Positions 7,642-16,270 of a stretch of DNA of 41,350 nucleotides are shown here, one piece after another (positions within the stretch are counted from its first letter, which is position 1; every line of letters begins with the position of its first letter). The translations under genes and the position numbers were made by a program. The notes beneath the pieces were generated by a model that was given only the letters and a program-made list of their open reading frames with translations, did not search any database and was not told where the DNA came from. The stretch covers positions 15,675-57,024 of the forward strand of contig JAUNFK010000003.1 of the NCBI GenBank assembly GCA_030525085.1, written 5' to 3'. Source of the DNA: a bacterium (GTDB lineage Bacteria; Bacillota_I; Bacilli_A; RF39; UBA660).

Positions 7642-8357
7642 TATGATAACCTCTCTTCAATAAATATATCACCAAAATTATACTCCTGACTAATTACTGC
7701 TTCCCTAGACTTAACTAAATTAAGAATTCCTAAGAAAGTAACAATTACATATGGCTTATCTACTTCATCAAATAAATCTAAAAAGTTAATTTTACCTCTA
7801 TTATGAAGATAACTCTTGATGCTTAAGCATCTATCTTCAACACTTAACTCTCTTTTAGTAACTGCTTTATTAACTGGTTCATCTAATTTTTTTCTATTTA
7901 AATAACCCTCAAATGCCTTAAGCAAATCATCTAAAGTAATATCACTACTTAATTTAACACTCTTATCAGCATACTCACTTAAATTAGAAGGAAGTTTAGT
8001 TAAAACCTCTTTTCTCTTATCTTCAAGCTCAACTAACCTATCAGCAGCAGCCTTTAACTTCTCATACTCAATTAACCTATTTCTTAAATCATCTTCTGTG
8101 TTAATTTCATACTCAGCATCTTCCTCTTCATCATTTTTATTAAGAAGTAACTTACTCTTTAAATGAATAAGTTCAGAAGCCATAACTAAATACTCACTAG
8201 CTCCATCAATAGTAAGCTCTTTATGCTCATTAATAAAACCTAAATACTCTTTAGTAATCTTCTCGATATTTATATCGTATATATCCATCTTATGAGCCTT
8301 AATTAAATGCCATAACAAATCTAGTGGCCCATCAAAATCATTTATCTTTATATTCAC
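7641..8357 (-). CDS. scpA: Segregation and condensation protein A
   Basis: A 238-residue ScpA, the kleisin subunit that bridges the SMC heads of condensin. The N-terminus NDFDGPLDLLWHLIKAHK is the family signature. The middle is a charged helical linker (about residues 85-170) and the C-terminus a winged helix (VTFLGILNLVKSREAVISQ). Its start overlaps the stop of the upstream membrane gene by four bases, and it is followed immediately by scpB as in most Bacillota. Confidence 0.94.
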   Translation of the reverse strand: MNIKINDFDGPLDLLWHLIKAHKMDIYDINIEKITKEYLGFINEHKELTIDGASEYLVMASELIHLKSKLLLNKNDEEEDAEYEINTEDDLRNRLIEYEKLKAAADRLVELEDKRKEVLTKLPSNLSEYADKSVKLSSDITLDDLLKAFEGYLNRKKLDEPVNKAVTKRELSVEDRCLSIKSYLHNRGKINFLDLFDEVDKPYVIVTFLGILNLVKSREAVISQEYNFGDIFIEERLS

Positions 8358-9256
8358 TTACAATCAAATCCTTTAGTTAACATATCATAACTAACCTCTT
8401 TAAGTGGTGCATTCATATAGAAATAATTATAATCATAATCCTCACCTAAAGTTTCCCTTATATTCTCACTTAAAGTAATATCTGCATTAAAAGCAAATCC
8501 ACTATCAGTTTCCTCTGTAGTACTAACTAACCCATTACTAACTAATTTATTAGATAACTCCTGATACCTATTAAACAAATTCATATAAGCCTCAATATCA
8601 CTAGTATCATTATTTATAATGTTATCATGAATACTCTTTAAAGTATCTCCATCAAAAGTATAGGTAAGTGTTCTATTATTTAAAGTACACACTAAAGAAC
8701 TAATACCACTAACAATTGGATAATCATCTAAAGAAAGATTAACTATCTTACCATAATATAACTCACCACTATTAACAGTAAGCTTATATAAATTATTAGT
8801 AACACTTCTAACATCCGTATTAACATTACCAGTAAGCTTCACTCTAGTAAGTAAATCCTTAGTACCATATACTTCTAAAAATAACTTATGTTCATCTAAA
8901 TTAAAGTCAGTATTAGATGACATATCAAAACTTATCTTAGTGCCTTCTAAACTAAAATTAGTAAGCTTAATACCTTGATAAGAAATAGTACTACTCTTAC
9001 TTAAAACATTCTTATCATCACTAGGAGTATCTGGACTAGGCGCTGGCTCATTATCACCAGTAAAATTATTTAAAAGCCCCCTAACCCATATAGAAAAGGA
9101 ATTATTATTATTGTTAATATAATCTTTAATATAAGGAAGACCGAAACAAGTCCCCAATAGTAGCATAAAACAAATAAGCACAAAAGCAGGCTTACTAGAC
9201 TTCTCTTTTTTTAATATACCTAACGTAATAGGTTCATTACTATTATCACTCTTCAT
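8354..9256 (-). CDS. Hypothetical single-pass membrane protein, first gene of the scp operon
   Basis: A 300-residue protein with a short basic cytoplasmic tail, one membrane segment (about residues 24-43) and a large outer domain. A Pro/Asp/Ser linker (NEPAPSPDTPSDDK) follows, then Thr/Ser-rich strands. The pattern suggests a beta-rich domain of about 190 residues (NFSLEGTKISFDMSSNTDF and the following strands) and then a helical region. I do not recognise the family. Its stop codon overlaps the scpA start (ATGA), so it is coupled to condensin expression. Whether that means a functional link between envelope and chromosome segregation or just a shared operon cannot be told. Confidence 0.75.
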   Translation of the reverse strand: MKSDNSNEPITLGILKKEKSSKPAFVLICFMLLLGTCFGLPYIKDYINNNNNSFSIWVRGLLNNFTGDNEPAPSPDTPSDDKNVLSKSSTISYQGIKLTNFSLEGTKISFDMSSNTDFNLDEHKLFLEVYGTKDLLTRVKLTGNVNTDVRSVTNNLYKLTVNSGELYYGKIVNLSLDDYPIVSGISSLVCTLNNRTLTYTFDGDTLKSIHDNIINNDTSDIEAYMNLFNRYQELSNKLVSNGLVSTTEETDSGFAFNADITLSENIRETLGEDYDYNYFYMNAPLKEVSYDMLTKGFDCK

Positions 9257-9341
9257 AGCAAATCCCTTTCATTCTAATACAAACATAATTCCTACTATAA
9301 ATCAATTCACATAGTTATAGCCAAAATAAATGTGCAAAACT

Positions 9342-9420
9342 CTAAACCGTCTGAGCGGCAACTGACACGTTCCAAGTGGAAATTCCGCATGCCAATTGCC
9401 GTTTAACCATCATGGTTTAG
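9342..9420. other. 79-nt hairpin, possible structured RNA or leader element
   Basis: CTAAACC at 9342-9348 pairs with GGTTTAG at 9414-9420. Inside, CGGCAA at 9356-9361 pairs with TTGCCG at 9396-9401. At the tip, TTCC (9370-9373) pairs with GGAA (9378-9381). Base composition here is close to half G+C in an otherwise AT-rich genome. It lies about 85 nt before the first gene of the scp operon on the reverse strand, where it would be in the leader. No known riboswitch consensus was recognised. Confidence 0.45.
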
Positions 9421-9522
9421 TATATAATTTTTCATATCAACCACGCCCATAATTTGTCCCTCAAAAGGTTTCTCGGGACTTACAAAGATCAAAGATATCG
9501 ACCTTTTAATACTTTGCTTAGT

Positions 9523-9579
9523 TTACTTTTCAACGATGTATGGATTTTCACTGGTTCCATCACCGTCTTCGCTTGATAA
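9523..9579 (-). pseudogene. Relic of a second surface-protein C-terminus
   Basis: The reverse strand reads LSSEDGDGTSENPYIVEK and then stops. The intact surface protein immediately upstream ends GGTGTSEDPYIVK. The two match at GTSE[DN]PYIV but differ at most synonymous positions, so this is a diverged paralogue tail, not a recent copy. It has no start codon or upstream reading frame. Confidence 0.6.
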
Positions 9580-9613
9580 ATGTATTATACAATCTAATTA
9601 TATTTATTGAAAG

Positions 9614-11521
9614 TTATTTTACAATGTAAGGATCTTCTGATGTACCAGTACCACCAGAAATTGCGGTATCTGATACTAAAGATATTGCTGGACGTAAACT
9701 ATAATCATATCCTGGGGGAGAACCATTCACAGAACCATCTGAATCAACTTCAAAAACACTTGACATTAGACCGCCACCATCGTCATTATATACAGCCGGA
9801 GATAAAGACCACCACGAATAACCAGTCGCATTTTCACGCAAATAAGTTTTCACCGGAGTATGCATAGAACTTATATGACCAGCGTAGATTACTTCATCAA
9901 TCGTTAATAAGCCAATCTTATATATTAAGTTTCCATTACCATTTATAACATCACTTACTGTAAATTTAGATAACTTTCCACCATTATAATCATTTGGACA
10001 AATCAATGAAGGGGCACCACTTCTAGATGAAGCACCATACTCAGTCGGATTCTCACCATAACTTCCACCGCTTTTATCATTGCACCATATTGTATCTGCT
10101 AGTTTACTTTCATATGAAGCCAAATTATTTGTGTACCATGTTTCCAAATTTGTAAGGATTGTACTTTTATTTGTATTAGCATGAGTAGTTGCATAGTCAC
10201 TGGCTCCAGCAGTTCCATACATAAATCCTACAGAAATGTTATCAACATTATTTACAGAATTAAATTCAGTTCTATAAGTATCCCCAGAAAATTTAGCAAA
10301 AGCTGCAGTTTTACTATTATTTGAAGAAGAACAAGGGCTAGATGAACTACCTGTATTATCATTATATAATACTAGTTTAATAGAACCATCACCATTAATT
10401 CTTACGATTCTCCAGCACTTATTAGCAAACTCAACATAATTATTTTTTACAGCCCCTCTAAAGTAATAACTAGTTCCATAATCATCTTCAGCACTTGCAA
10501 GAAGTGCTTCAGTTGTATTTTTATTCGATGTTATATCCTTATACACAAAACTATTTGAAGTCGCACTTACAATATAATATAAATGTCTTACTCCACTTGT
10601 AGTACTCATTTTTCCAGAAGTTTTAGATGAAAAGTCAGAATAAGAAAAAATATAAGATGAAGCCGGAAGGTATTTTCCAACTAAACTAGAATACGAATTA
10701 GCATATGTATCACTTGTCACTGCTGCACCAGTTAAATTAAAATTTGTCCCATTAGCTTCGTACCCAGTTCCATATGTAAAGTAATAATCTTGGTATGTTG
10801 ATGATACACTTTCTGTTGATGTGTCTGCTATATCATCTTTTGTATAAGCACTAACTTCTTTTCCTGGTGTTGTAAGCGGCACCTTAACTTCATTATTTGC
10901 TAGTATTGTCTCTGCAAATGTTGGTTCGTTACTTGCATTACTTACAACAACTATCTTACCAGACCAGTTTTTATTTAAGCCTTGTTCCGTTGTTACTGAG
11001 TTATCCATCCAGATTCTTAGGTCGTAACTTTTTTCTTCATTAGCTTTTAAACCAGTATTAACAACTATATAACCTTTTCTATTATTTTCTAAGTCTGTTA
11101 AAGTTTGACTGCCTAGTATAACGGATTTACCAGTTATTGTTCCTTTTGGTGATATATTTACTTTCATATAGTTATCTTTTAAGTATGATGAATCTGTACT
11201 TTCTCTATAAGTACTATCTATTGTAATATATACTTTAACATAACTATTACAGTTATTTTTTATTGTAAATGTAAATGGGATTTGTTTAAGGCCATCTTCA
11301 TCTGTTATTGGAAAAGCGTCTGTTAATGATATTTTAGATGTGTCTTCAGTAAGGGTTGTATTAAAACATGTTCTAGATGCTATAGTGTTATTCTCAGTTT
11401 GACTTAAGTATAGTCTAAACCAAGCAAATGATACACCAATTATACATACTACTGTTACGAGTAATCCATAGTATATACTTAGTTTTCTTTTCTTCTTTTT
11501 TATTTCAATTTCTTTACCCAT
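9614..11521 (-). CDS. Large SipW-type surface protein with a C-terminal DUF6273-like domain
   Basis: A 635-residue protein from the ATG at 11521. That start is preferred to the in-frame ATG at 11575 because GGAGG lies 7 nt before it. A basic N-terminus (KEIEIKKKKRK) and one hydrophobic segment ending in FAWFRLYLSQTENNT form a SipW-type signal. A beta-rich domain (to about residue 200) resembles the TasA-like part of related surface proteins. The C-terminal ~290 residues contain CWRIVRINGDGSIKLVLYN, several Cys pairs, and a YSWWSLSP ... SDGSVN ... YSLRPAISL pattern, which resembles the DUF6273/formylglycine-enzyme-like lectin fold of surface proteins. It is a single gene just downstream of miaB. 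Probable role is adhesion or surface display; ligand unknown. Confidence 0.72.
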   Translation of the reverse strand: MGKEIEIKKKKRKLSIYYGLLVTVVCIIGVSFAWFRLYLSQTENNTIASRTCFNTTLTEDTSKISLTDAFPITDEDGLKQIPFTFTIKNNCNSYVKVYITIDSTYRESTDSSYLKDNYMKVNISPKGTITGKSVILGSQTLTDLENNRKGYIVVNTGLKANEEKSYDLRIWMDNSVTTEQGLNKNWSGKIVVVSNASNEPTFAETILANNEVKVPLTTPGKEVSAYTKDDIADTSTESVSSTYQDYYFTYGTGYEANGTNFNLTGAAVTSDTYANSYSSLVGKYLPASSYIFSYSDFSSKTSGKMSTTSGVRHLYYIVSATSNSFVYKDITSNKNTTEALLASAEDDYGTSYYFRGAVKNNYVEFANKCWRIVRINGDGSIKLVLYNDNTGSSSSPCSSSNNSKTAAFAKFSGDTYRTEFNSVNNVDNISVGFMYGTAGASDYATTHANTNKSTILTNLETWYTNNLASYESKLADTIWCNDKSGGSYGENPTEYGASSRSGAPSLICPNDYNGGKLSKFTVSDVINGNGNLIYKIGLLTIDEVIYAGHISSMHTPVKTYLRENATGYSWWSLSPAVYNDDGGGLMSSVFEVDSDGSVNGSPPGYDYSLRPAISLVSDTAISGGTGTSEDPYIVK

Positions 11522-11596
11522 GTTACGCCTCCATCTTTCCATATTAAGTATATAACATTTAGATGGTATTTGCAAAGAAAAAAGTTAAACCTAAAT

Positions 11597-13000
11597 TTAA
11601 CTTTCTTTAATTCCGTCTAAACTAAAGCTTTTGGCTTCTGTTATTTTAATATTTATTATTTTACCAATGTCTTCTTTTGGTGCATCTACATTAACTAACT
11701 TCATATTTTCAGTGTATCCACATACTTTGGTGTCATCTTTTTCACTTACTCCAGTGATAAGAACTTTTACTGATTTATTAAGCATTTTTAGATTACTTTC
11801 TTTAGAGTATTTATTAATTAGTTCATTTAGTTCATGTAATCTATCTTCTTTTTCTTTTAATGAAACATTATCTTCAAAAGATGCTGCTGGAGTATTCTCT
11901 CTAGGAGAAAATATAAAAGTAAATGCTCCATCATACTTACACTCATTAACAACTGCTAAAGTATCTTCAAAGTCTTCTCTAGTCTCTCCTGGAAAACCAA
12001 CAATAATATCTGTAGTAATACTAGCATTTTTAACTTTATTTCTAATTTTATTATATAAAGTTAAATAATCATCCTTACTATAGCGTCTTCCCATAAGTTT
12101 TAGTATTCTGCTTGATCCACTTTGTAAAGGTAAATGAATATAAGGCATAATATTATCACGCTCTGCAATAACATCTATCATTTCATCAGTAAAATCCCAT
12201 GGATGGCTAGTAACAAATCTAATTCTTGGAATTCCTGTATCACTAACAAGTTCTAAAAGTCTAGCAAAACTTACATCATTTAAATCTTTACCATAAGCAT
12301 TAACATTCTGTCCTAATAAAGTTATTTCCTGATATCCTGCTTTTTTAAGTTCTTTAACCTCACGAATAATATCTTCAGATTTTCTACTTCTTTGTTTACC
12401 TCTAGTGTAAGGAACAATACAGTAAGTGCAGAACTTATCACAACCATACATTATATTAACCCAAGCAGATATATTTGAGTCTCTCTTATAAAGATTTCCA
12501 AACTCTATAACATCCCCTTCTTTACTATAAACTTCGATATCTTGTTTTCCATAATAATTACTAAGCATTTTAGGTAAATCATTCATATTATGAGTACCAA
12601 AGACAATATCTATATAAGGATGTTTTTCTCTAATTTCATTAACAACACTTTCTTCTTGAGCCATACAACCACATAACCCAATAATAAGGTTTTTCTTTTC
12701 TTTTTTTAAATGTTTGCACCTTCCAAGAAAACCAAAAACTTTATCATGAGCATTTTCTCTAATAGCACAAGTATTCAAAATAATAAAATCGGCATCTTCC
12801 ATCACTTCAGTTTTAACATATCCTAAAGTTTCGATTAAAGCACTTATCTCTTCTGAATCATGAACATTCATCTGACAACCATAAGTTTTAATAAAATATT
12901 TTTTGCCTTTAAATAATTCATTACCTTCTCTATTTTCATAAATATAATTAACTTTACTTTGATTTCTAATTTTCGCATCATTCATATTTGGTAAATGCAT
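11597..13000 (-). CDS. miaB: tRNA-2-methylthio-N6-dimethylallyladenosine synthase
   Basis: A 467-residue methylthiotransferase that converts i6A37 to ms2i6A37 in tRNAs reading UNN codons. The N-terminal domain carries the auxiliary-cluster cysteines (YGCQMN, NTCAIRENA, GLCGCMAQEE). The radical-SAM motif is CDKFCTYC (C-x3-C-x2-C), and a C-terminal TRAM domain binds tRNA. The start is placed at ATG 13000: an upstream in-frame ATG at 13015 lies almost on the predicted transcription start, and the GGTGGTGG between the two serves as ribosome-binding site. Divergent from lexA. Confidence 0.93.
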   Translation of the reverse strand: MHLPNMNDAKIRNQSKVNYIYENREGNELFKGKKYFIKTYGCQMNVHDSEEISALIETLGYVKTEVMEDADFIILNTCAIRENAHDKVFGFLGRCKHLKKEKKNLIIGLCGCMAQEESVVNEIREKHPYIDIVFGTHNMNDLPKMLSNYYGKQDIEVYSKEGDVIEFGNLYKRDSNISAWVNIMYGCDKFCTYCIVPYTRGKQRSRKSEDIIREVKELKKAGYQEITLLGQNVNAYGKDLNDVSFARLLELVSDTGIPRIRFVTSHPWDFTDEMIDVIAERDNIMPYIHLPLQSGSSRILKLMGRRYSKDDYLTLYNKIRNKVKNASITTDIIVGFPGETREDFEDTLAVVNECKYDGAFTFIFSPRENTPAASFEDNVSLKEKEDRLHELNELINKYSKESNLKMLNKSVKVLITGVSEKDDTKVCGYTENMKLVNVDAPKEDIGKIINIKITEAKSFSLDGIKES

Positions 13001-13022
13001 ATTAACCACCACCATGAGTTAG

Positions 13023-13051
13023 ATTATAACACTAAGACCCCTAAAAGTAAA
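13023..13051 (-). promoter_or_regulatory. miaB promoter
   Basis: Reading leftwards, TTTACT, a 17-nt spacer and a perfect TATAAT. It places the transcription start near 13016. Confidence 0.6.
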
Positions 13052-13070
13052 CGAATAATTTTTAAATAAT

Positions 13071-13082
13071 AAACAATTGTTT
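13071..13082. promoter_or_regulatory. 12-bp palindrome at the lexA -35, candidate operator
   Basis: AAACAATTGTTT is self-complementary and overlaps the first bases of the lexA -35. A related half-site pair (GAACAA ... TTGTGTT) follows at 13088-13104. Neither is the classical Gram-positive GAAC-N4-GTTC SOS box. Confidence 0.35.
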
Positions 13083-13109
13083 GACACGAACAAAAAATTG
13101 TGTTAATAT
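13081..13109 (+). promoter_or_regulatory. lexA promoter
   Basis: A perfect TTGACA, a 17-nt spacer and TAATAT. The ribosome-binding site AGGAG lies at 13116-13120, so the leader is very short. Confidence 0.75.
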
Positions 13110-13128
13110 ACAACTAGGAGTTGAAATT

Positions 13129-13749
13129 ATGGATCAAAAACTAACTAAAAAGCAAGAAGAAGTATTAACATTTATTAAAAAATATATTGTTAAATATGGC
13201 TTTCCTCCTTCAGTAAGAGAAATATGTGCTGGACTAAATTTATCTAGCCCTGCTACAGTACACACTCATTTAAAACAATTAGAACTTAAAGGTGCCATAA
13301 GTAAAACAAAATCAAAATTTAGAACTATCGAAGTAACAGGGGAAAATGAATTTATGCCTAAAAACGAAGAGATTGTTAAAGTCCCTTTACTTGGCAAAGT
13401 AACTGCTGGTACTCCTATTGAAGCTATTGAGCAACCAGATGAATTTTTCACATTACCAGCAAACCTAATACCACAAAAAGAAACTATATTTACTTTAAAA
13501 GTTTCTGGTGAAAGTATGATTAATGCTGGTATATTAGACGGAGACATTGTTATCGTTCAAAAACAAAAAAATGCTAATAACGGTGAAATCGTTGTAGCTA
13601 TGACTGAAGAAAATGAAGTTACTCTTAAACGCTTCTATAAAGAAGATGATCACATAAGATTACAACCAGAAAATGACACTATGTCACCTATTATATTACC
13701 TAATTGTACAATTCTTGGAAAAGCCATTGGTTTATATCGTAAATTTTAA
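13129..13749 (+). CDS. lexA: LexA repressor
   Basis: A 206-residue SOS repressor from ATG 13129. The longer frame upstream runs through the promoter, and AGGAG lies 8 nt before this ATG. N-terminal winged helix: LTKKQEEVLTFIKKYIVKYG and the PPSVREICAGLNLSSPATVHTHL recognition region. The self-cleavage site is the Ala-Gly bond in VTAGTPIE. The S24 catalytic serine is in VSGESMINAGI and the lysine in VTLKRFY. When RecA filaments form, it cleaves itself and frees SOS genes. It is transcribed alone and divergently from miaB. Confidence 0.95.
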   Translation: MDQKLTKKQEEVLTFIKKYIVKYGFPPSVREICAGLNLSSPATVHTHLKQLELKGAISKTKSKFRTIEVTGENEFMPKNEEIVKVPLLGKVTAGTPIEAIEQPDEFFTLPANLIPQKETIFTLKVSGESMINAGILDGDIVIVQKQKNANNGEIVVAMTEENEVTLKRFYKEDDHIRLQPENDTMSPIILPNCTILGKAIGLYRKF

Positions 13750-13777
13750 AAAGTTATCCACTAAGATAACTTTTTTT
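13748..13777. terminator. Bidirectional terminator after lexA
   Basis: GTTATC at 13753-13758 pairs with GATAAC at 13765-13770, extended by an A-run and T-run. It serves lexA and the convergent zinc-ribbon gene. Confidence 0.85.
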
Positions 13778-15023
13778 AATCTCGTTTAGAATTTAACTTT
13801 CTACTTCTATTTGTGCTAGATCTAATATAAGAATCTTTTATCTTACTTAATTTTAAAGTGTCTTTATTTAAGTAATCCAAAGCATAATAATCAATCTTAA
13901 CAGATCTATACTTAATTCTTATAACAAAAGCATATATAATTGTTACAATAATATCAAATATACTAATTGACCAATACGTAGTTTCATTTAAAAAACCAAA
14001 CTCATATATAATGAACCATAATACTAAAAATATTAATAAGAAAAAAGTCAATATTGATAAAACATATTTTATCGTACTTATTGGTAAATTACCAACAAGC
14101 TTACCAGTTTGACCATTCATCGCAAAAGTATATAATTTATCTTTACACTTAACATTAAGAATATATACAGGTAAATAAATATGATATGTCTTCTTTTTAT
14201 TAAATGATAAGTTATCTCCTTCATAATCTTCTTCATCATGAGGAGATTTTCTTTTAGCAACTATAATACAAGAATTCTTACTACGCTCTTTTGCAATTTT
14301 ATAAGACTCATCCTTACTAACATCATATCTATCAGCTAAATAACCACTTAAAAACGCATGATTATATTTAACAAGCTCATCTAACTTAAACGGTGAAATA
14401 CTATCCATTAAATCATCACTAAAAAATCTACTCGCATCGCATAATATCTTCTCAAACTCATAATGTCCACTAACAATTACATCATAATACTCTCTTTTTT
14501 CATATTCGTATTCATCATCTTCCCACTTTTCAATATCAATACCAGTAAAATTTATATCTCCATCAGCAGTAATATCATACGCCCAAAAAGGAATATATAT
14601 GCCTTTTATTTTTTCTGACATCTCAGCCTTTCTAAACTTCCCCGGAAGAAGCCATTTACCTTTTAATAGTTCCTTATAAGCACTTTTAGCATCATCACTT
14701 GTCTTTTTAAAAGGTATAACATAATCGGGCTTTTCATCATTTTTAATTTTATCTTTAAGTATTGCGGTACTACCACAATAAACACAAAAAGTAGAAAAAG
14801 TATTAACATCAGAAACTATCTCTGCTCCGCAGTTACTACACTTAAAAGAAACTAACTCATCACTACTTTCACTAGCTTTTTCCTTTTCCTGTGCAGCCAA
14901 AAATTCATCCATGCTAAACTTCGAAGCACAATATTCACAACTAAATTTTTCTAAAGCCGGATCCCAAATTATCTGTGCTCCGCAAGAAGGACACTTACTA
15001 TCTAATGCATTATTCTTTTTCAT
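13776..15023 (-). CDS. Double zinc-ribbon membrane protein of unknown function
   Basis: A 415-residue protein with two TFIIB-like zinc ribbons at the N-terminus: C-x2-C at CPSC and CEYC (about residues 11-33), then CSNC and CVYC (about 62-84). A middle domain has IPFKKTSDDAKSAYKELLKGKW and GIYIPFWAYDITADGDI, motifs common to a widespread Bacillota family annotated only as TFIIB-type zinc ribbon-containing protein. Two hydrophobic segments follow near residues 325-380 (the LTFFLLIFLVLWFIIYEFG stretch is the first). The basic C-terminus is cytoplasmic by charge. Function is unknown. It is monocistronic between convergent lexA and the rhomboid gene, with a GTGGTGG ribosome-binding site. Confidence 0.8.
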   Translation of the reverse strand: MKKNNALDSKCPSCGAQIIWDPALEKFSCEYCASKFSMDEFLAAQEKEKASESSDELVSFKCSNCGAEIVSDVNTFSTFCVYCGSTAILKDKIKNDEKPDYVIPFKKTSDDAKSAYKELLKGKWLLPGKFRKAEMSEKIKGIYIPFWAYDITADGDINFTGIDIEKWEDDEYEYEKREYYDVIVSGHYEFEKILCDASRFFSDDLMDSISPFKLDELVKYNHAFLSGYLADRYDVSKDESYKIAKERSKNSCIIVAKRKSPHDEEDYEGDNLSFNKKKTYHIYLPVYILNVKCKDKLYTFAMNGQTGKLVGNLPISTIKYVLSILTFFLLIFLVLWFIIYEFGFLNETTYWSISIFDIIVTIIYAFVIRIKYRSVKIDYYALDYLNKDTLKLSKIKDSYIRSSTNRSRKLNSKRD

Positions 15024-15068
15024 ACTACCACCACTCTTATTATAAAATAAAGAAATATTAAAATAAAG

Positions 15069-15088
15069 AAAAAAAGGAGTTTCCTCCT
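15069..15088 (-). terminator. Terminator after the rhomboid gene
   Basis: AGGAG at 15075-15079 pairs with CTCCT at 15084-15088 around a GAAA tetraloop (reverse strand), followed by a run of U. Confidence 0.8.
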
Positions 15089-15092
15089 AAAA

Positions 15093-16208
15093 TTATCTAA
15101 AGAATAATAAATAACTTAAAAACGCAAAGAATATTATAAAAATTATCCAGCCATTCACCCTTGAAGAAGTATCATCCTTTTTAGATAAACCTAAAGCCAT
15201 TGATATAAATAAGCCACCAATTAAACCACCAATATGAGCTGCATTATCAATTCCACTAAAACTAAATCCTAAAAATAAATTAAGTAATATAACTGGAACA
15301 ATTTGTGATAAAAGAACAGATCCTAAATATAAACGATAGTGATATCCAAAATATAGCAAACAACCCATTAGACCAAATATTGCTCCACTAGCTCCTAAAC
15401 TATACCCTTGAGTAAGAAGAGCCGATAACATTGAAGCCGTTATACCACTGACTAAATATATTATTAAAAATTTAACCTTACCAATAAAAGTTTCAACTTG
15501 ATTACCAATAATATATAATGCATACATATTAAACACTAAATGAATAATATTAGCATGTAAGAATGTACTAGTTACAAGTAAATATAACTTACCAGCCTTA
15601 ACAGCTTCACCATCTAAAATAAACATATTAATTATTTCTGGAAAGAAAATACTAAGAATAAACATTGCAATATTTAAAGCTATAATCGCATTTGCAACAA
15701 AATTCTTTTTAGGTTTAAATATTTTCTCGTATTCTTTATTATTTTCTTCTGTCTTTTCATTAATATCATTAGTAATATTAACAATCATATCAATATCACT
15801 TTCTTTATTTAACCCAGCAGTTTTTAATTTAGGAAAAACTTCACCAATACTAGTTCTAACATCTTTAATTGTCTTAATATTATAAACATCTATATTCTTA
15901 TCAGAATCAATTTTAACATCATCATTTAAATCTAATAAAATATTCATTGTTTTAAGTTTCAATGAAAACGTTTTCTTTTTAATTTGTTTCGTAATATTTT
16001 TTATTTTAAAAACATCAAATTTATATTGTTCTTCATTATGTATATAATTTGAATTTATTCTTATAACTTTATATGGAGCATCAAGATTTTCAAGCCACAC
16101 TTCATTTTTTACACCATTAACAAGTATTGGCTCATAATCTTCCTCAGTAACAAAATAATGAACTAATTGCATTATAATTTCATCTTTATTACTTACTACT
16201 ACGCTCAT
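15093..16208 (-). CDS. Rhomboid-family intramembrane serine protease
   Basis: A 371-residue membrane protease that cuts within or next to membrane helices. Residues 1-175 are a soluble cytoplasmic N-terminal domain, similar in size to that of B. subtilis GluP (YqgP). The membrane part holds about seven segments. The catalytic serine is in SLGASGAIFGLMG (Ser274, the GxSx motif) and the catalytic histidine in NAAHIGGLIGG (His325). A H-x3-N pair lies in HLVFNMYALY. Substrates are unknown. Monocistronic. Confidence 0.9.
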   Translation of the reverse strand: MSVVVSNKDEIIMQLVHYFVTEEDYEPILVNGVKNEVWLENLDAPYKVIRINSNYIHNEEQYKFDVFKIKNITKQIKKKTFSLKLKTMNILLDLNDDVKIDSDKNIDVYNIKTIKDVRTSIGEVFPKLKTAGLNKESDIDMIVNITNDINEKTEENNKEYEKIFKPKKNFVANAIIALNIAMFILSIFFPEIINMFILDGEAVKAGKLYLLVTSTFLHANIIHLVFNMYALYIIGNQVETFIGKVKFLIIYLVSGITASMLSALLTQGYSLGASGAIFGLMGCLLYFGYHYRLYLGSVLLSQIVPVILLNLFLGFSFSGIDNAAHIGGLIGGLFISMALGLSKKDDTSSRVNGWIIFIIFFAFLSYLLFFR

Positions 16209-16270
16209 AATACTTCACCTCTTGCATATATATTTTATAACAAATAAAGTTTTTAGTAAAGGAGAATGCT

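Larger units (their letters stand above)
9257..9613. other. 357-nt intergenic region with strong secondary structure
   Basis: No ordinary gene. It holds a long imperfect hairpin (9342-9420), a second small hairpin (GTCCC at 9456-9460 with GGGAC at 9475-9479), and a short relic of a surface-protein C-terminus (9523-9579). The right end (9580-9613) is plain AT-rich sequence and the left end is the leader of the scp operon. Part of the region is visibly richer in G+C than the surroundings. Confidence 0.7.

Noticed and set aside
9257-9700. A diversity-generating retroelement (variable C-terminus followed by a repeated tail and hairpin).
   Set aside because: No reverse transcriptase or template repeat in the window. 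The relic tail differs from the gene at synonymous third positions, not specifically at adenines.
9607-9867. Forward-strand open frames opposite the large surface protein, and similar frames opposite TasA-like, miaB, lexA, murT and the glycine-rich protein genes.
   Set aside because: They are antisense shadows of genes with recognisable products and have no ribosome-binding sites or family features.
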